Source: Nonomuraea sp. NBC_00507
GTDB lineage: Bacteria; Actinomycetota; Actinomycetes; Streptosporangiales; Streptosporangiaceae
DNA length: 64,000 nt
Assembly: GCF_036013525.1 (NCBI RefSeq)
Contig: NZ_CP107853.1
Span: 4,154,001-4,218,000 of the forward strand
Direction of reading: 5' to 3'
Shown: piece after piece, positions 26,279 through 34,614 of the stretch
Layout of the letters: every line of letters starts with the position of its first letter
Numbering within the stretch: position 1 is the stretch's first letter
Program-made: the position numbers and the translations under genes
The notes under the pieces: model-generated
What the model was told of the DNA's origin: nothing
The model's input: only the letters and a program-made list of their open reading frames with translations
The model's database searches: none

Positions 26279-26791
26279 ATGACGCTGCACTGGGTCCCCG
26301 CGACCGAACGAACCGACCTCCTGGCCGATCCCGTGGCTCACGCCGTGGCCGGCATGGAGGGCGTCGAGGTGGCCGAGATCGACCCCGATCTCGCCGACAC
26401 CGCGGCCTTCTGCGAGCGCTATGGCGTACGGCTCGACGAGTCGGCCAACTGCGTGGTCGTGGCGGCCAAACGGGGCGGCGAGACGCGCTACGCCGCCTGC
26501 ATGGTGCTCGCGACCATGCGCGTCGACGTGAACGGCGTCGTACGCAGGCATCTCGACGCCCGCAAGGCGAGCTTCGCGCCGATGGACGACGCGGTGGAGC
26601 TGACCGGGATGGAATACGGCGGCATCACGCCGCTCGGCCTGCCCGACGACTGGCCGATCCTGGTGGACGCGCACGTCGCCGAGCATCCGAGGGTGGTGAT
26701 CGGCAGCGGCCTGCGCAGATCGAAGCTCGCCGTCTCCGGTGCCGCGCTGTCCGGGCTCAAGCGGGCCGAGGTCCTGGCCCTAGCAAACTGA
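26279..26791 (+). CDS. YbaK/EbsC-type aminoacyl-tRNA deacylase-like protein
   Basis: The 170-residue protein has the YbaK/ProX fold signature: SANCVVVAAKRGGETRYAAC, the LDARKASFAPMDDAVELTGM segment and a GGITPLGLP loop that precedes the end of the domain. Such proteins hydrolyse mischarged tRNAs (for example Cys-tRNA-Pro). Length and motifs are complete. The ATG at 26279 has GAGGAG six bases upstream, and a TAGGGT -10-like box lies at about 26245-26250. It follows the oxidase by 59 bp. Exact specificity is not shown. Confidence 0.88.
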   Translation: MTLHWVPATERTDLLADPVAHAVAGMEGVEVAEIDPDLADTAAFCERYGVRLDESANCVVVAAKRGGETRYAACMVLATMRVDVNGVVRRHLDARKASFAPMDDAVELTGMEYGGITPLGLPDDWPILVDAHVAEHPRVVIGSGLRRSKLAVSGAALSGLKRAEVLALAN

Positions 26792-26912
26792 AGCCGATTC
26801 GAGACCGTTGGATGGGAAACCCATGAGGCCATTGCGGACGTTGTACGAGTGGGAATGTGGCCTCATGGTTCATCTCGTGGGCGGGGATTAAGCCGGTATG
26901 GTGCTTCATGCC

Positions 26913-28877
26913 ATGAACGATGACCGACTTGGCCCTTACCGGCTGCTCAGGCGGCTCGGTGAAGGCGGGATGGGCGTTGTCCACCTCGCTGCCGACCCGC
27001 AGGGGCGGCAGGTGGCGGTCAAGGTCCTGCGCGGAGAGGTCGCCGGCGACGAGGTCGCCAGGCGGCGGCTTTCGCGCGAGGTCGAGACCATGCGCCGGGT
27101 CCGCAGCAAATACATCGCCGAGGTCGTCGACGCCGACGTCACCGGTCATCGGCCTTATATCGTCACCCGTTTCGTGCCGGGCCGTCCGCTCGACGAGATC
27201 GTCAAGGACGACGGCCCACTCGACCTGCCCGCGCTGATCAGGGTCGCGCACGGGGTGGCGTCGGCGCTGGCCGCCGTGCATTCGGTCGGCGTGATCCACC
27301 GTGATCTCAAGCCCGGCAACGTCATGATCCTGGACGGCGAGCCCGTCCTGATCGACTTCGGCATCGCCCAGGCGGTCGACGCGACCCGGCTGACGCAGAC
27401 CGGCATGTTCATCGGCACGCCCGGCTACCTCGCGCCCGAGATCATCGAGGGCCAGGAGGCGGGCCCCGAGGTCGACGTCCACGCGTGGGCGGGCACGCTG
27501 CTGTTCGCGGCGACCGGCCAGCCGCCCTTCGGCAAGGGCACGCTGGAGATGATCTTCTACAACATCACCGCGGGCAAGGCCGACGTCAGCGCCGTCCCGG
27601 CGACGCTGCAGCCGCTGCTCAAGGCGGCTTTCCAGCGCAACCCCAACAAGCGTCCCAAGGCGGCCGACCTGGCCGAGCAGACCGCCAGGATGTTGCCGCA
27701 GCAGCCGCCGCCGGGCGGCATGCCCGACGAGATCTCCACCGCGCCACGCGCGACGGACACACCGCCGCCTCGGGTGACGGACAAGCCGGCCTACGACATC
27801 TCCACGCCGCCGGTCACGCCCAGGCGGCTGCTCGAAGGCCAGGACCAGCCCGCCGCGCCGCCGCAGGAGCAGCCATACGTCTCGCTGCTGCCCAACCAGG
27901 CCGACCCGTGGCCGACCCGCCGGGTCACGCCCGAGGAGCTGCGGCAGATCCAGCGCGAGGGCGCGCCGGTTCCGCCGAGCCAGCCGTGGCCGCAGCCGCA
28001 GGCCAACAACCACCCGGTCCCGCCGGGCGAGACCGACGTGCCGACCAGGCGCGTACGCCCCGACTCGCCGGACTACGGCAGGCTCAGCACCGGCCCTGAC
28101 GCCGGCAGGCCCGGCCCCGACATGGGCAGGGTGGGTCACGGCCCCGACATGCCCGACTACGGCAGGCCGAGCCCGACGCCGGCCCAGCCGCCTCCTTACA
28201 TCCCGGCGCAGCCGCAATATCCGCCGGACCGGATGACCAAGCGGGAGCCTTACATCCCGGCGGCCGCGCCTGGCAGGGCACTACAGCGCTCCAGGGCGTA
28301 CGGCGTGGCGAGCGCCATGCTGCTCGTCCTCATGACCGTGGCGGCCGTGCTGGCGCCCGTGCTCGTGGCCGTCGCGGCCATCCCGATCGCGGTGCTGCTG
28401 CGCGCGGCGGACCTGGCGCAGCCCCAGCTCTCCGCCCGCCGGGCGGCCGGCGCCGCCGCGCTCGACGTGATCAGGGTGCTGGCCTACCCCAAGGCACTCG
28501 CCAAATCGGTGGGCATCACGCTCGCCCTGGTGCTCTACGCGCTCATCCTGGGGCTGCCGGTTACACTGTTGCTATCGGTAGTGGCCGGGATGGATTCATA
28601 CAATGCCCTCGCCTGGGGCGCCGCGGTCGCGCTGTGGACCGTGTGCGCCGGCCCCGGGGTCGAGGGTCCCGGCAAACAAATGCGCAGAACGCTCTCATCG
28701 CTCGTACCCTCGAGAACAGCGGCGATGGTGATAGCGGGAATCCTCGCGGCGGGTGCCGCGCTCTCGCTGATCCTCGCTTACGGCACGTTCGGGGACAACG
28801 CAAGGGGGGCCGTATGGACTCCGCTGAACGTCGATCCAGTGGTGGAGCTGCTCAAGGACCTGAAGGATGGGGGATGA
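26913..28877 (+). CDS. Ser/Thr protein kinase with polytopic membrane tail (kinase 1 of 3)
   Basis: The 654-residue protein has an N-terminal kinase domain (residues ~5-260) with a complete glycine loop (RLGEGGMGVVHLA), the lysine in VAVKVL, the catalytic loop VIHRDLKPGNVM, DFG (IDFGIAQ) and TPGYLAPE. A Pro-rich disordered linker (~270-455) contains TRRV-type threonine motifs that could be phosphorylated. The C-terminus has four or five membrane segments (MLLVLMTVAAVLAPVLVAVA, VGITLALVLYALILGLPVTL, MVIAGILAAGAALSLILAYG) and no extracellular PASTA or sensor domain. TATGGT (26897-26902) lies ten bases before the ATG, so translation is probably near-leaderless. It is followed within 16 bases by a paralogue. 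Confidence 0.92.
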   Translation: MNDDRLGPYRLLRRLGEGGMGVVHLAADPQGRQVAVKVLRGEVAGDEVARRRLSREVETMRRVRSKYIAEVVDADVTGHRPYIVTRFVPGRPLDEIVKDDGPLDLPALIRVAHGVASALAAVHSVGVIHRDLKPGNVMILDGEPVLIDFGIAQAVDATRLTQTGMFIGTPGYLAPEIIEGQEAGPEVDVHAWAGTLLFAATGQPPFGKGTLEMIFYNITAGKADVSAVPATLQPLLKAAFQRNPNKRPKAADLAEQTARMLPQQPPPGGMPDEISTAPRATDTPPPRVTDKPAYDISTPPVTPRRLLEGQDQPAAPPQEQPYVSLLPNQADPWPTRRVTPEELRQIQREGAPVPPSQPWPQPQANNHPVPPGETDVPTRRVRPDSPDYGRLSTGPDAGRPGPDMGRVGHGPDMPDYGRPSPTPAQPPPYIPAQPQYPPDRMTKREPYIPAAAPGRALQRSRAYGVASAMLLVLMTVAAVLAPVLVAVAAIPIAVLLRAADLAQPQLSARRAAGAAALDVIRVLAYPKALAKSVGITLALVLYALILGLPVTLLLSVVAGMDSYNALAWGAAVALWTVCAGPGVEGPGKQMRRTLSSLVPSRTAAMVIAGILAAGAALSLILAYGTFGDNARGAVWTPLNVDPVVELLKDLKDGG

Positions 28878-28893
28878 TCCGGGGAAGGCGGCG

Positions 28894-30681
28894 ATGAACA
28901 CCCAGGCACCAGAGCGGCTCGGCCCTTATCGGCTCGTCAGGAAGATCGGCGAAGGCGGCATGGGTGTCGTCCATCTCGGTCTCGACGGCGAGGGCCGTGA
29001 GGTCGCCATCAAGGTGCTCCACCCGCACGTGGCCGCCGACCTCAAGGCGCGCGACCGGCTGACCCGCGAGGTTGAGACCATGCGCCGGGTGCGCAGCCCA
29101 TTCGTCGCCGAGGTCATCGACGCCGAGCTCGTGGGCGGCCAGCCCTACGTCGTGACCCGCTTCGCCCCCGGCCGCACGCTGGAGGACACCGTCCTGACCG
29201 ACGGCGCCCTCACGGCGCGCGAGGTCATCAAGCTCGCCCAGGGGCTCTGCCAGGCGCTGGTGGCCATTCACGCGGCCGAGGTGATCCACCGCGACTTCAA
29301 GCCGTCCAACGTCATGCTCGTCGACGGCGAGCCGCTGGTCATCGACTTCGGCATCGCCCACCTGGTCAACGCCACGAGGCTGACGCAGACCGGCATGTTC
29401 GTCGGCACGCCCGGCTACCTGGCGCCGGAGATCATCCGCGATACGGACATCACCCAGGCGGCCGACGTGCACGCCCTGGCCTCGACGGTGTTCTTCGCCG
29501 CGACCGGCGCGCCGCCGTTCGGCACGGGAACGTTCGAGGCGGTCTGCTTCAACATCATGGAAGGGCGGGCGCAGCTCGACAAGGCGCCCGCGTGGCTGCG
29601 CCACTGGCTCAGCCGGGCCCTGCAGGTCGACCCTGCGGCCCGGCCCGGCGCTCAGGAGTTGCTGCGGATGGCCAGGGCGCTGGATCCGTCGGTGACCACG
29701 TTCAACGAGACGCCCTCCTTCGATGGGCCGACGGGGACCAAGCGCATGGGCAGCGGGACGCGGGTCATGGACTCCTACTCCGACCTGCTGCCTCCGGTCC
29801 AATACGCCAAGCCCGCGCCGCCGCCCCCGGCTCCGCCGCGGGAGAAGAAGCGGCGTGAGGAGAAGCCGCCGCCCTACGTGCCCGCGCCCGTCTCCGCCCG
29901 GCCGCCGATGGCCGACCAGCGGGTGGCCGGCTACCCGGCGCCGCAGCCGCGCACGGCCCCGCCGCCACCGGCGCCTCGCTACGTTCCGCCGCCTCAATAC
30001 ACTCCGCCGGCCGAGCGGAAGAAATATCTGTTCGGCAGCCAGTTCACCGGGTTGCTGCTGCTGGTCACGCTGGTCGCGCTGACGGTCATGATGCCAGTCA
30101 TGGTGGGCGCGGTGGCGGTCGTGCTGGCGCTGGTGTTGCGGCTCGGCGAATACCTGTTCGGCGACCTGGTCAAGCGGCGGCAGATCCGCGGAAGCAGCGG
30201 GTCCGACCCGCTGCTCGTCGTGGTCGGCACGCCGTGGGCGCTCGTGAAGTCGGCGCTCGTGACAGCCGTGCACGGGCCGCTGGCGCTGCTGTTCGGCGTG
30301 TGCGTGTGGGGCGTGCTCTACTGGGCGGGCAGGATGAGCGTCAACGAGGCGGCCGCCTACGGGGCCGGAGCGTTCACCGCCGGCCTGTTCGTGCTGCCCG
30401 GCGGCGGTGCGCCGCGTAAGGCCGTGACCCGCTCGCTCACCAGCGTCCTGCGTACGCCCGGTGCGGCGCTGGTCGCGGTCGTGCTGGTGGGCACGGCGGC
30501 GCTGTTCGCGGTGATGTTCGCGCTGGGCCAGCAGCCGGTGTGGTCGCCGTGGCAGGCGCCGGAGACGGTCATCGACCAACTGGCCAGCGAGGCCAGGCAG
30601 AGCACGATGGGGCTGATCAGCGGACTGATCGGCAGCCTGCTGGACGATCTCGGGCTGGGCTTCCTGACCAACTGGTCCTGA
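28894..30681 (+). CDS. Ser/Thr protein kinase with polytopic membrane tail (kinase 2 of 3)
   Basis: This 595-residue paralogue shares layout with kinase 1. The kinase domain has KIGEGGMGVVHLG, VAIKVL, VIHRDFKPSNVM (Phe instead of Leu after HRD), IDFGIAH and TPGYLAPE. A Pro-rich linker follows (~280-385), then four or five membrane segments (LLLVTLVALTVMMPVMVGAV, ALLFGVCVWGVLYWAG, ALVAVVLVGTAALFAVMFAL). The tail ends in a region alignable with kinase 1 (PVWSPWQAPETVIDQL versus AVWTPLNVDPVVELL). ATG 28894 is preferred over 28867 because GGGGAAGG lies just upstream. Its stop is the start of a 36-bp tandem repeat array. Confidence 0.92.
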   Translation: MNTQAPERLGPYRLVRKIGEGGMGVVHLGLDGEGREVAIKVLHPHVAADLKARDRLTREVETMRRVRSPFVAEVIDAELVGGQPYVVTRFAPGRTLEDTVLTDGALTAREVIKLAQGLCQALVAIHAAEVIHRDFKPSNVMLVDGEPLVIDFGIAHLVNATRLTQTGMFVGTPGYLAPEIIRDTDITQAADVHALASTVFFAATGAPPFGTGTFEAVCFNIMEGRAQLDKAPAWLRHWLSRALQVDPAARPGAQELLRMARALDPSVTTFNETPSFDGPTGTKRMGSGTRVMDSYSDLLPPVQYAKPAPPPPAPPREKKRREEKPPPYVPAPVSARPPMADQRVAGYPAPQPRTAPPPPAPRYVPPPQYTPPAERKKYLFGSQFTGLLLLVTLVALTVMMPVMVGAVAVVLALVLRLGEYLFGDLVKRRQIRGSSGSDPLLVVVGTPWALVKSALVTAVHGPLALLFGVCVWGVLYWAGRMSVNEAAAYGAGAFTAGLFVLPGGGAPRKAVTRSLTSVLRTPGAALVAVVLVGTAALFAVMFALGQQPVWSPWQAPETVIDQLASEARQSTMGLISGLIGSLLDDLGLGFLTNWS

Positions 30682-30790
30682 GGCGTCCCGGCAGGGCGCC
30701 TGAGTCCGCAGGGTGGGCGTCAGGAGGATGGCGCCTAAGTCTGACGGGCAGGGCGTCAGGAGGATGGCGCCCGAGTGTCCCGGCAAGCCG
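30679..30790. repeat. 36-bp tandem repeat array after kinase 2
   Basis: About three units of 36 bp run from the kinase 2 stop codon to just before kinase 3. The second (30715-30750) and third (30751-30786) units share an identical 21-base core, and the first (about 30679-30714) is more degenerate (GGCGTC, GGGCGCCTGAGT). No open frame uses it. It could be slippage DNA or a post-transcriptional spacer between two kinase genes. Confidence 0.8.
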
Positions 30791-30809
30791 TCAGGGGGAG
30801 AGTAGAGGT

Positions 30810-32015
30810 ATGAGCGAGCGTCTCGGCCCCTATGAGCTCCTTTCCCGGCTCGGGGCAGGCGGGTTCGGCGAGGTGCATCTCGCGCTCGACGCCGAGGGAC
30901 GCACGGTCGCGGTCAAGGTGCTGCACCCGCACATCGCGGCCGACGGCGCGAGCTCCGGCGCGCTCGCCCGGCTGGCGCGCGAGGTGGAGACCATGCGCAG
31001 GGTCGGCGGGCCGCACGTGGCAGAGGTGCTCGACGCCTCGCTGGAGGGCGCCCGACCCTATCTCGTGACCCGTTATGTCCAGGGCCGACCGCTCAGCGCC
31101 CTGCCCGCGCCCGTGGACGACCTGCACAGGCTGGCCTCCGGGCTGGCCGACGCGTTGCTGGCCATGCACGAGGCCGGAGTGATCCACCGCGATCTCAAGC
31201 CGGCGAACGTGATGATGGCCGAAGGCGATCCCGTCGTCATCGACTTCGGCATCGCCAGCGCGCTCGACTCGCTGTCGGTCACCGCCTCGGGCGCGGTGGT
31301 GGGCACGCCCGGCTACCTGGCCCCCGAGGTGCTGGAGGGCAAGCAGGCGGGCATGGAGGCCGACGTGTTCTCGTTCGGGGCGACGCTGGCGTACGCGGCG
31401 ACCGGGCGGCAGCCGTACGGGCAGGGTCCGGCCTCCGCGGTCGCCTACCGGGTCGTGCACCATCCGCCCGATCTGGAAGGCGTGCCCGAGTGGCTGGCGC
31501 CGCTGTTGCGGGTGTGCCTGTCCGTCGATCCGGCCGCGCGGCCGACGGCCGCGGAGATCTGCGCCAAGCTGGGCGTCGCCCACGTGCCTGCTCCGCCGCC
31601 CCGCACCTCTCGCGCAGCCGACCACGCGATGACCGTGGAGTGGCGGCCGGGCAAGGAGCGGCATCGGCGGACGGTGGAGGAGTCCAAGGCCCGGCATCGG
31701 GAGAAGGTACGCAGGCGCTGGCTGATCGGCTCGGGGCTGTTCGTGTCGTTACTGGCGGCCGCGGCGTGGGAGCCGCTGTCGGAGGTCGCGCTCTTCCTGC
31801 TGGCGGCGTACGCGCTGGCCGTGGTGGCGGATGCCGGGGTGGCGCTGTTCTCGCACGGCCCTTACCGGCGCAGTCGCATGATCACGGATATGGTGAGCGT
31901 GGCGGGGGTCGTCGGGCTGTGTTTCGGGCTGGCGGCGGTGTTCAGCACGTTCACGCTGGCGCTGTTCGCGGGCACGGCGCTGGTGGTCGGGATCGTGTTC
32001 CTGCTGTCGGCATGA
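30810..32015 (+). CDS. Ser/Thr protein kinase with membrane tail (kinase 3 of 3)
   Basis: The 401-residue protein has a kinase domain (residues ~5-260) with RLGAGGFGEVHLA, VAVKVLHPH, VIHRDLKPANVM, IDFGIAS and TPGYLAPEVL. A short basic linker (KERHRRTVEESKARHREKVR) leads to three or four membrane segments (WLIGSGLFVSLLAAAAW, LFLLAAYALAVVADAGVALF, FTLALFAGTALVVGIVFL) and ends there, with no extracellular domain. It lacks the long Pro-rich linker of kinases 1 and 2. The ATG at 30810 follows an AGAGG element. It is 128 bp after kinase 2, across the 36-bp repeats, and 238 bp before etfB. Confidence 0.92.
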   Translation: MSERLGPYELLSRLGAGGFGEVHLALDAEGRTVAVKVLHPHIAADGASSGALARLAREVETMRRVGGPHVAEVLDASLEGARPYLVTRYVQGRPLSALPAPVDDLHRLASGLADALLAMHEAGVIHRDLKPANVMMAEGDPVVIDFGIASALDSLSVTASGAVVGTPGYLAPEVLEGKQAGMEADVFSFGATLAYAATGRQPYGQGPASAVAYRVVHHPPDLEGVPEWLAPLLRVCLSVDPAARPTAAEICAKLGVAHVPAPPPRTSRAADHAMTVEWRPGKERHRRTVEESKARHREKVRRRWLIGSGLFVSLLAAAAWEPLSEVALFLLAAYALAVVADAGVALFSHGPYRRSRMITDMVSVAGVVGLCFGLAAVFSTFTLALFAGTALVVGIVFLLSA

Positions 32016-32066
32016 CGGTCCGGTGGCGGCGCGGGGCCTGGTGGGCGTTAACAGAATTAAGCTCGG

Positions 32067-32126
32067 TATGGTGGCTGTCGTGTCGTCCGCATCCGCGGCG
32101 GTTTGCGCGTAAGCTACCCATGGGTA
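32067..32126 (+). promoter_or_regulatory. Probable etfBA promoter and operator
   Basis: TATGGT (32067-32072) is a good -10 hexamer, with the AT-richer GTTAACAGAATTAAG stretch just upstream. A perfect 12-bp palindrome, TACCCATGGGTA (32115-32126), lies about 36 bases downstream of the predicted transcription start, in the leader, and is a candidate repressor site. TetR-type regulators of acyl-CoA catabolism often bind related motifs, but that link is inference. The leader to etfB would be about 175 bases. Confidence 0.45.
32080..32112 (+). CDS. Possible leaderless 10-codon upstream ORF
   Basis: GTG at 32080 lies seven bases after the TATGGT -10 box, the spacing expected when transcription starts at the start codon, and the frame reads VSSASAAVCA before TAA. 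If translated it would be a leader peptide in the etfBA 5' region, ending just before the TACCCATGGGTA palindrome. Small leaderless upstream ORFs are known in actinobacteria. It may simply be chance. Confidence 0.25.
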   Translation: MSSASAAVCA

Positions 32127-32253
32127 ACATGACCGCGACAAGCCACCCTCTGCCGGGAGCCCGGAGGACACCTGGCAGTCTGGACAGCATTGCATCCGGC
32201 GCCCACCGCAGCGACGCGGTGGCGCACGCGAAACGGGAGGTCGGCCACCGGCC

Positions 32254-33033
32254 ATGAACATCGTCGTCTGCGTGAAGCAGGTCCCCGACACGGCGACCGA
32301 GCGCAAGCTGCGGTCCGATGACAAGACGCTCGACCGCGACGCCGCCGACGGCGTGGTCAACGAGCTTGACGAGTACGCGGTCGAGGAGGCGCTGAAGCTC
32401 AAGGAAGCCCACGGTGGCGAGGTCACCGTGCTCACCATGGGCCCAGGCAAGGCCACCGAGACCATCCGCAAGGCCCTGGCCATGGGCGCCGACAAGGCCG
32501 TGCACCTGAGCGACGAGGCTCTGCACGGCTCGGACGCGCTGTCGACCTCGTACGCGATGGCCCAGGTGCTCAAGAAGATCGGCTTCGACCTGGTCGTCCT
32601 GGGCTCGGAGTCCACCGACGCACGCACCGGCGTGCTGGCCGCCATGCTGGCCGAGCGCCTCGGTGCGCCACAGCTCACGCTGGCCAACAAGGTCGAGATC
32701 GAGGGCTCCTCGATCACCATCCAGCGCCTCACCGACTACGGCTTCGACAAGGTCTCGGCCACGCTGCCGGCCGTCGTCTCCGTGGTGGAGAAGATCAACG
32801 AGCCCCGTTACCCCTCGTTCAAGGGCATCATGGCGGCCAAGAAGAAGCCGGTCGAGACGCTCGCCATCGGCGACGCCTCCATCGACGCCGCCCAGGTCGG
32901 CCTGGCCGCGGCCTGGTCCGAGGTCGTCGACTTCGCCGCGGCCCCGCCGCGCGCGGCCGGCACGGTCGTCAAGGACGAGGGCGACGGTGGCGAGAAAGCC
33001 GCCGACTTCCTGGCGTCGAAGAAGTTCATCTGA
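32254..33033 (+). CDS. etfB: Electron transfer flavoprotein beta subunit
   Basis: EtfB (259 residues) forms a heterodimer with EtfA and carries electrons from acyl-CoA dehydrogenases to the quinone pool. The N-terminus (MNIVVCVKQVPDTATERK), VVLGSESTDARTGVLAAMLA with the nucleotide-binding loop, and LPAVVSVVEKINEPRYPSF are characteristic. Full length. It begins a two-gene operon, with the etfA ATG 18 bases after its stop. The 238-bp upstream gap holds a candidate promoter and a palindrome. Confidence 0.97.
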   Translation: MNIVVCVKQVPDTATERKLRSDDKTLDRDAADGVVNELDEYAVEEALKLKEAHGGEVTVLTMGPGKATETIRKALAMGADKAVHLSDEALHGSDALSTSYAMAQVLKKIGFDLVVLGSESTDARTGVLAAMLAERLGAPQLTLANKVEIEGSSITIQRLTDYGFDKVSATLPAVVSVVEKINEPRYPSFKGIMAAKKKPVETLAIGDASIDAAQVGLAAAWSEVVDFAAAPPRAAGTVVKDEGDGGEKAADFLASKKFI

Positions 33034-33051
33034 GAACGGGGGATTACTGAA

Positions 33052-34005
33052 ATGTCGGAGATTCTCGTTCTCGTCGAGCACGTCGACGGCGAGGTCAAGA
33101 AGGTCACGCTGGAGCTGCTCACGCTGGCCCGCTCCCTCGGCACGCCGGCCGCCGTCTGGGCCGGCCCCGGCATCACGCCGGACGCCAAGGCCAGGCTGGC
33201 CGAGTACGGCGCCGAGAAGATCTATGTCGCTCCCGCGAGCGACATCGTCGACCACGTCGTCGCGCCCAAGGCCGAGCTACTGGCCCAGCTGGTGGCCGAC
33301 AAGTCGCCGTCGGCCGTGCTGGTCGCCGCCACGCCCGAGGGCAAGGAGGTCGCCGGCCGCCTCGCGGTCAAGACCGACTCCGGCGTCATCACCGACGCCG
33401 TGGGCCTCGGCGAGGGCTTCGTAGCCGACCAGTCGATCTTCGGCGGCGGCATCAACGTGCAGTCGAAGGTCCGCAAGGGCACCCCGATCATCGCCGTACG
33501 CCCCAACTCCACGGCCCCCGCGCCCGCCGGGGGCGCCGGAGCGGAGGAGGAGATCTCGGTGGCGCTGTCCGACGCGGCCAAGGCGGCCCGCATCGTGGAG
33601 CGCGTCAAGCAGGAGAAGGGCGCCCGCCCCGAGCTGACCGAGGCCGCGATCGTGGTCTCCGGCGGCCGCGGCGTCGGCTCGGCCGAAAACTTCTCCATCA
33701 TCGAGGAGCTCGCGGACGCGCTCGGCGCGGCCGTCGGCGCTTCGCGCGCCGCGACGGACGCGGGCTGGTATCCGCACCAGTTCCAGGTGGGCCAGACGGG
33801 CAAGACGGTGTCGCCGCAGCTCTACATCGCGGCCGGCATTTCCGGGGCGATCCAGCACCGGGCCGGCATGCAGACCGCCAAGACGATCGTCGCCATCAAC
33901 AAGGACCCTGAGGCGCCGATCTTCGAGCTGGCCGACTACGGAGTGGTGGGCGACCTTCACCAGGTCGTGCCCCAGCTCACGGAGGAAGTCAAGAAGCGCA
34001 AGTAG
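33052..34005 (+). CDS. etfA: Electron transfer flavoprotein alpha subunit
   Basis: EtfA (317 residues) binds FAD for the EtfAB dimer. The C-terminal FAD-binding domain shows [40 protein letters not shown] and [20 protein letters not shown], all canonical. The N-terminal domain begins [20 protein letters not shown]. Full length. It follows etfB by 18 bp in the same operon. A long G/C hairpin lies about 70 bases after its stop. A conserved cysteine desulfurase/mnmA/ligA/gat block begins ~2.7 kb downstream, beyond a degenerate stretch and a transporter. Confidence 0.97.
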   Translation: MSEILVLVEHVDGEVKKVTLELLTLARSLGTPAAVWAGPGITPDAKARLAEYGAEKIYVAPASDIVDHVVAPKAELLAQLVADKSPSAVLVAATPEGKEVAGRLAVKTDSGVITDAVGLGEGFVADQSIFGGGINVQSKVRKGTPIIAVRPNSTAPAPAGGAGAEEEISVALSDAAKAARIVERVKQEKGARPELTEAAIVVSGGRGVGSAENFSIIEELADALGAAVGASRAATDAGWYPHQFQVGQTGKTVSPQLYIAAGISGAIQHRAGMQTAKTIVAINKDPEAPIFELADYGVVGDLHQVVPQLTEEVKKRK

Positions 34006-34073
34006 GGTGCGCGGGGGGATAAGCATGGTCTTCGCGCGGTAGCGCTTCGCGCAAGGGAGCTCAGACTGTGACA

Positions 34074-34094
34074 TTGGGGGGCTCAGCCCCCCAA
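34074..34094. terminator. Long G/C hairpin after etfA
   Basis: TTGGGGGGCT and AGCCCCCCAA (34074-34083 and 34085-34094) are exact complements around one central base, so a strong stem of about 8-10 pairs can form. No T run follows; a CCCCC tract lies just after. It is placed to terminate the etfBA transcript, but may also be a dispersed palindromic element of the genome. Confidence 0.55.
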
Positions 34095-34371
34095 ACCCCC
34101 GCTCAAAGCCGTTTCGCCGATTCGTCGGCTCGACCGCGTGGCCGAGGGCGTGGGCGGGAGGACTCCACAATCGAGGCCACGGAGGCGTTGCTACGCTTGT
34201 AGCGCATCACTCATCCCGGTCTCTCGTCGCCGCCGATGGATTTCCGCTGTCGAAGTCGGTACCGAACTGACCCGTCTCGGTGCGGACGCCACAGGCCTTG
34301 CGGACGAACTGCGGGAGACACTCACCGAGACGACGGACGATCTCCCGTGGTAGAGCGCAAACGCGCGGTCG

Positions 34372-34524
34372 TTCCAGCATCTCGGGGGCGATCGGACCGC
34401 CCAGACAGCGGCGGATGTCCGGGCCCAGCCATGTACGTTCCAACGCGGGCTGGTCGGCACGCGTGGTCGCCCTCACGTGCAGGCGCTGCGTTGAGATCCC
34501 AGTTGGATCCAGCCACTCCTCCAT
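34372..34524 (-). pseudogene. N-terminal remnant of a GNAT acetyltransferase
   Basis: From ATG 34524 the minus strand reads STQRLHVRATTRADQPALER and then IRRCLGGPIAPEML, the first ~50 residues of a GNAT N-acetyltransferase (the usual TERLRLRP..., RRYLGGP pattern). After RPRVCALP the family pattern stops, although the frame stays open to 34207. The acetyl-CoA-binding part is absent, so it is a truncated gene or the beginning of a decayed one. Confidence 0.5.
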
Positions 34525-34614
34525 GATCGAGCCAAGATAGCGCCTCGCCGCGCCGCCCGGCGGGTGAGCGCGGGGCGGCGACGGCGATCCACAGGAAACT
34601 CCCAGATCGGGTCG

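Larger units (their letters stand above)
34006..34614. other. Degenerate intergenic region between etfA and an MFS gene
   Basis: These 609 bases hold no intact gene that I can support. The left 90 bases contain the CTTCGCGC duplication and the etfA-side hairpin. A minus-strand GNAT fragment fills 34372-34524. A plus-strand frame ending at 34353 reads LTRLGADATGLADELRETLT and TTDDLPW, which looks protein-like but matches nothing I know. The region has the mixed look of decayed genes. Confidence 0.4.

Noticed and set aside
34074..34094. Possible CRISPR or insertion-sequence inverted repeat
   Set aside because: A single 21-bp palindrome without spacers, flanking duplication or transposase; better read as a terminator or dispersed palindrome.
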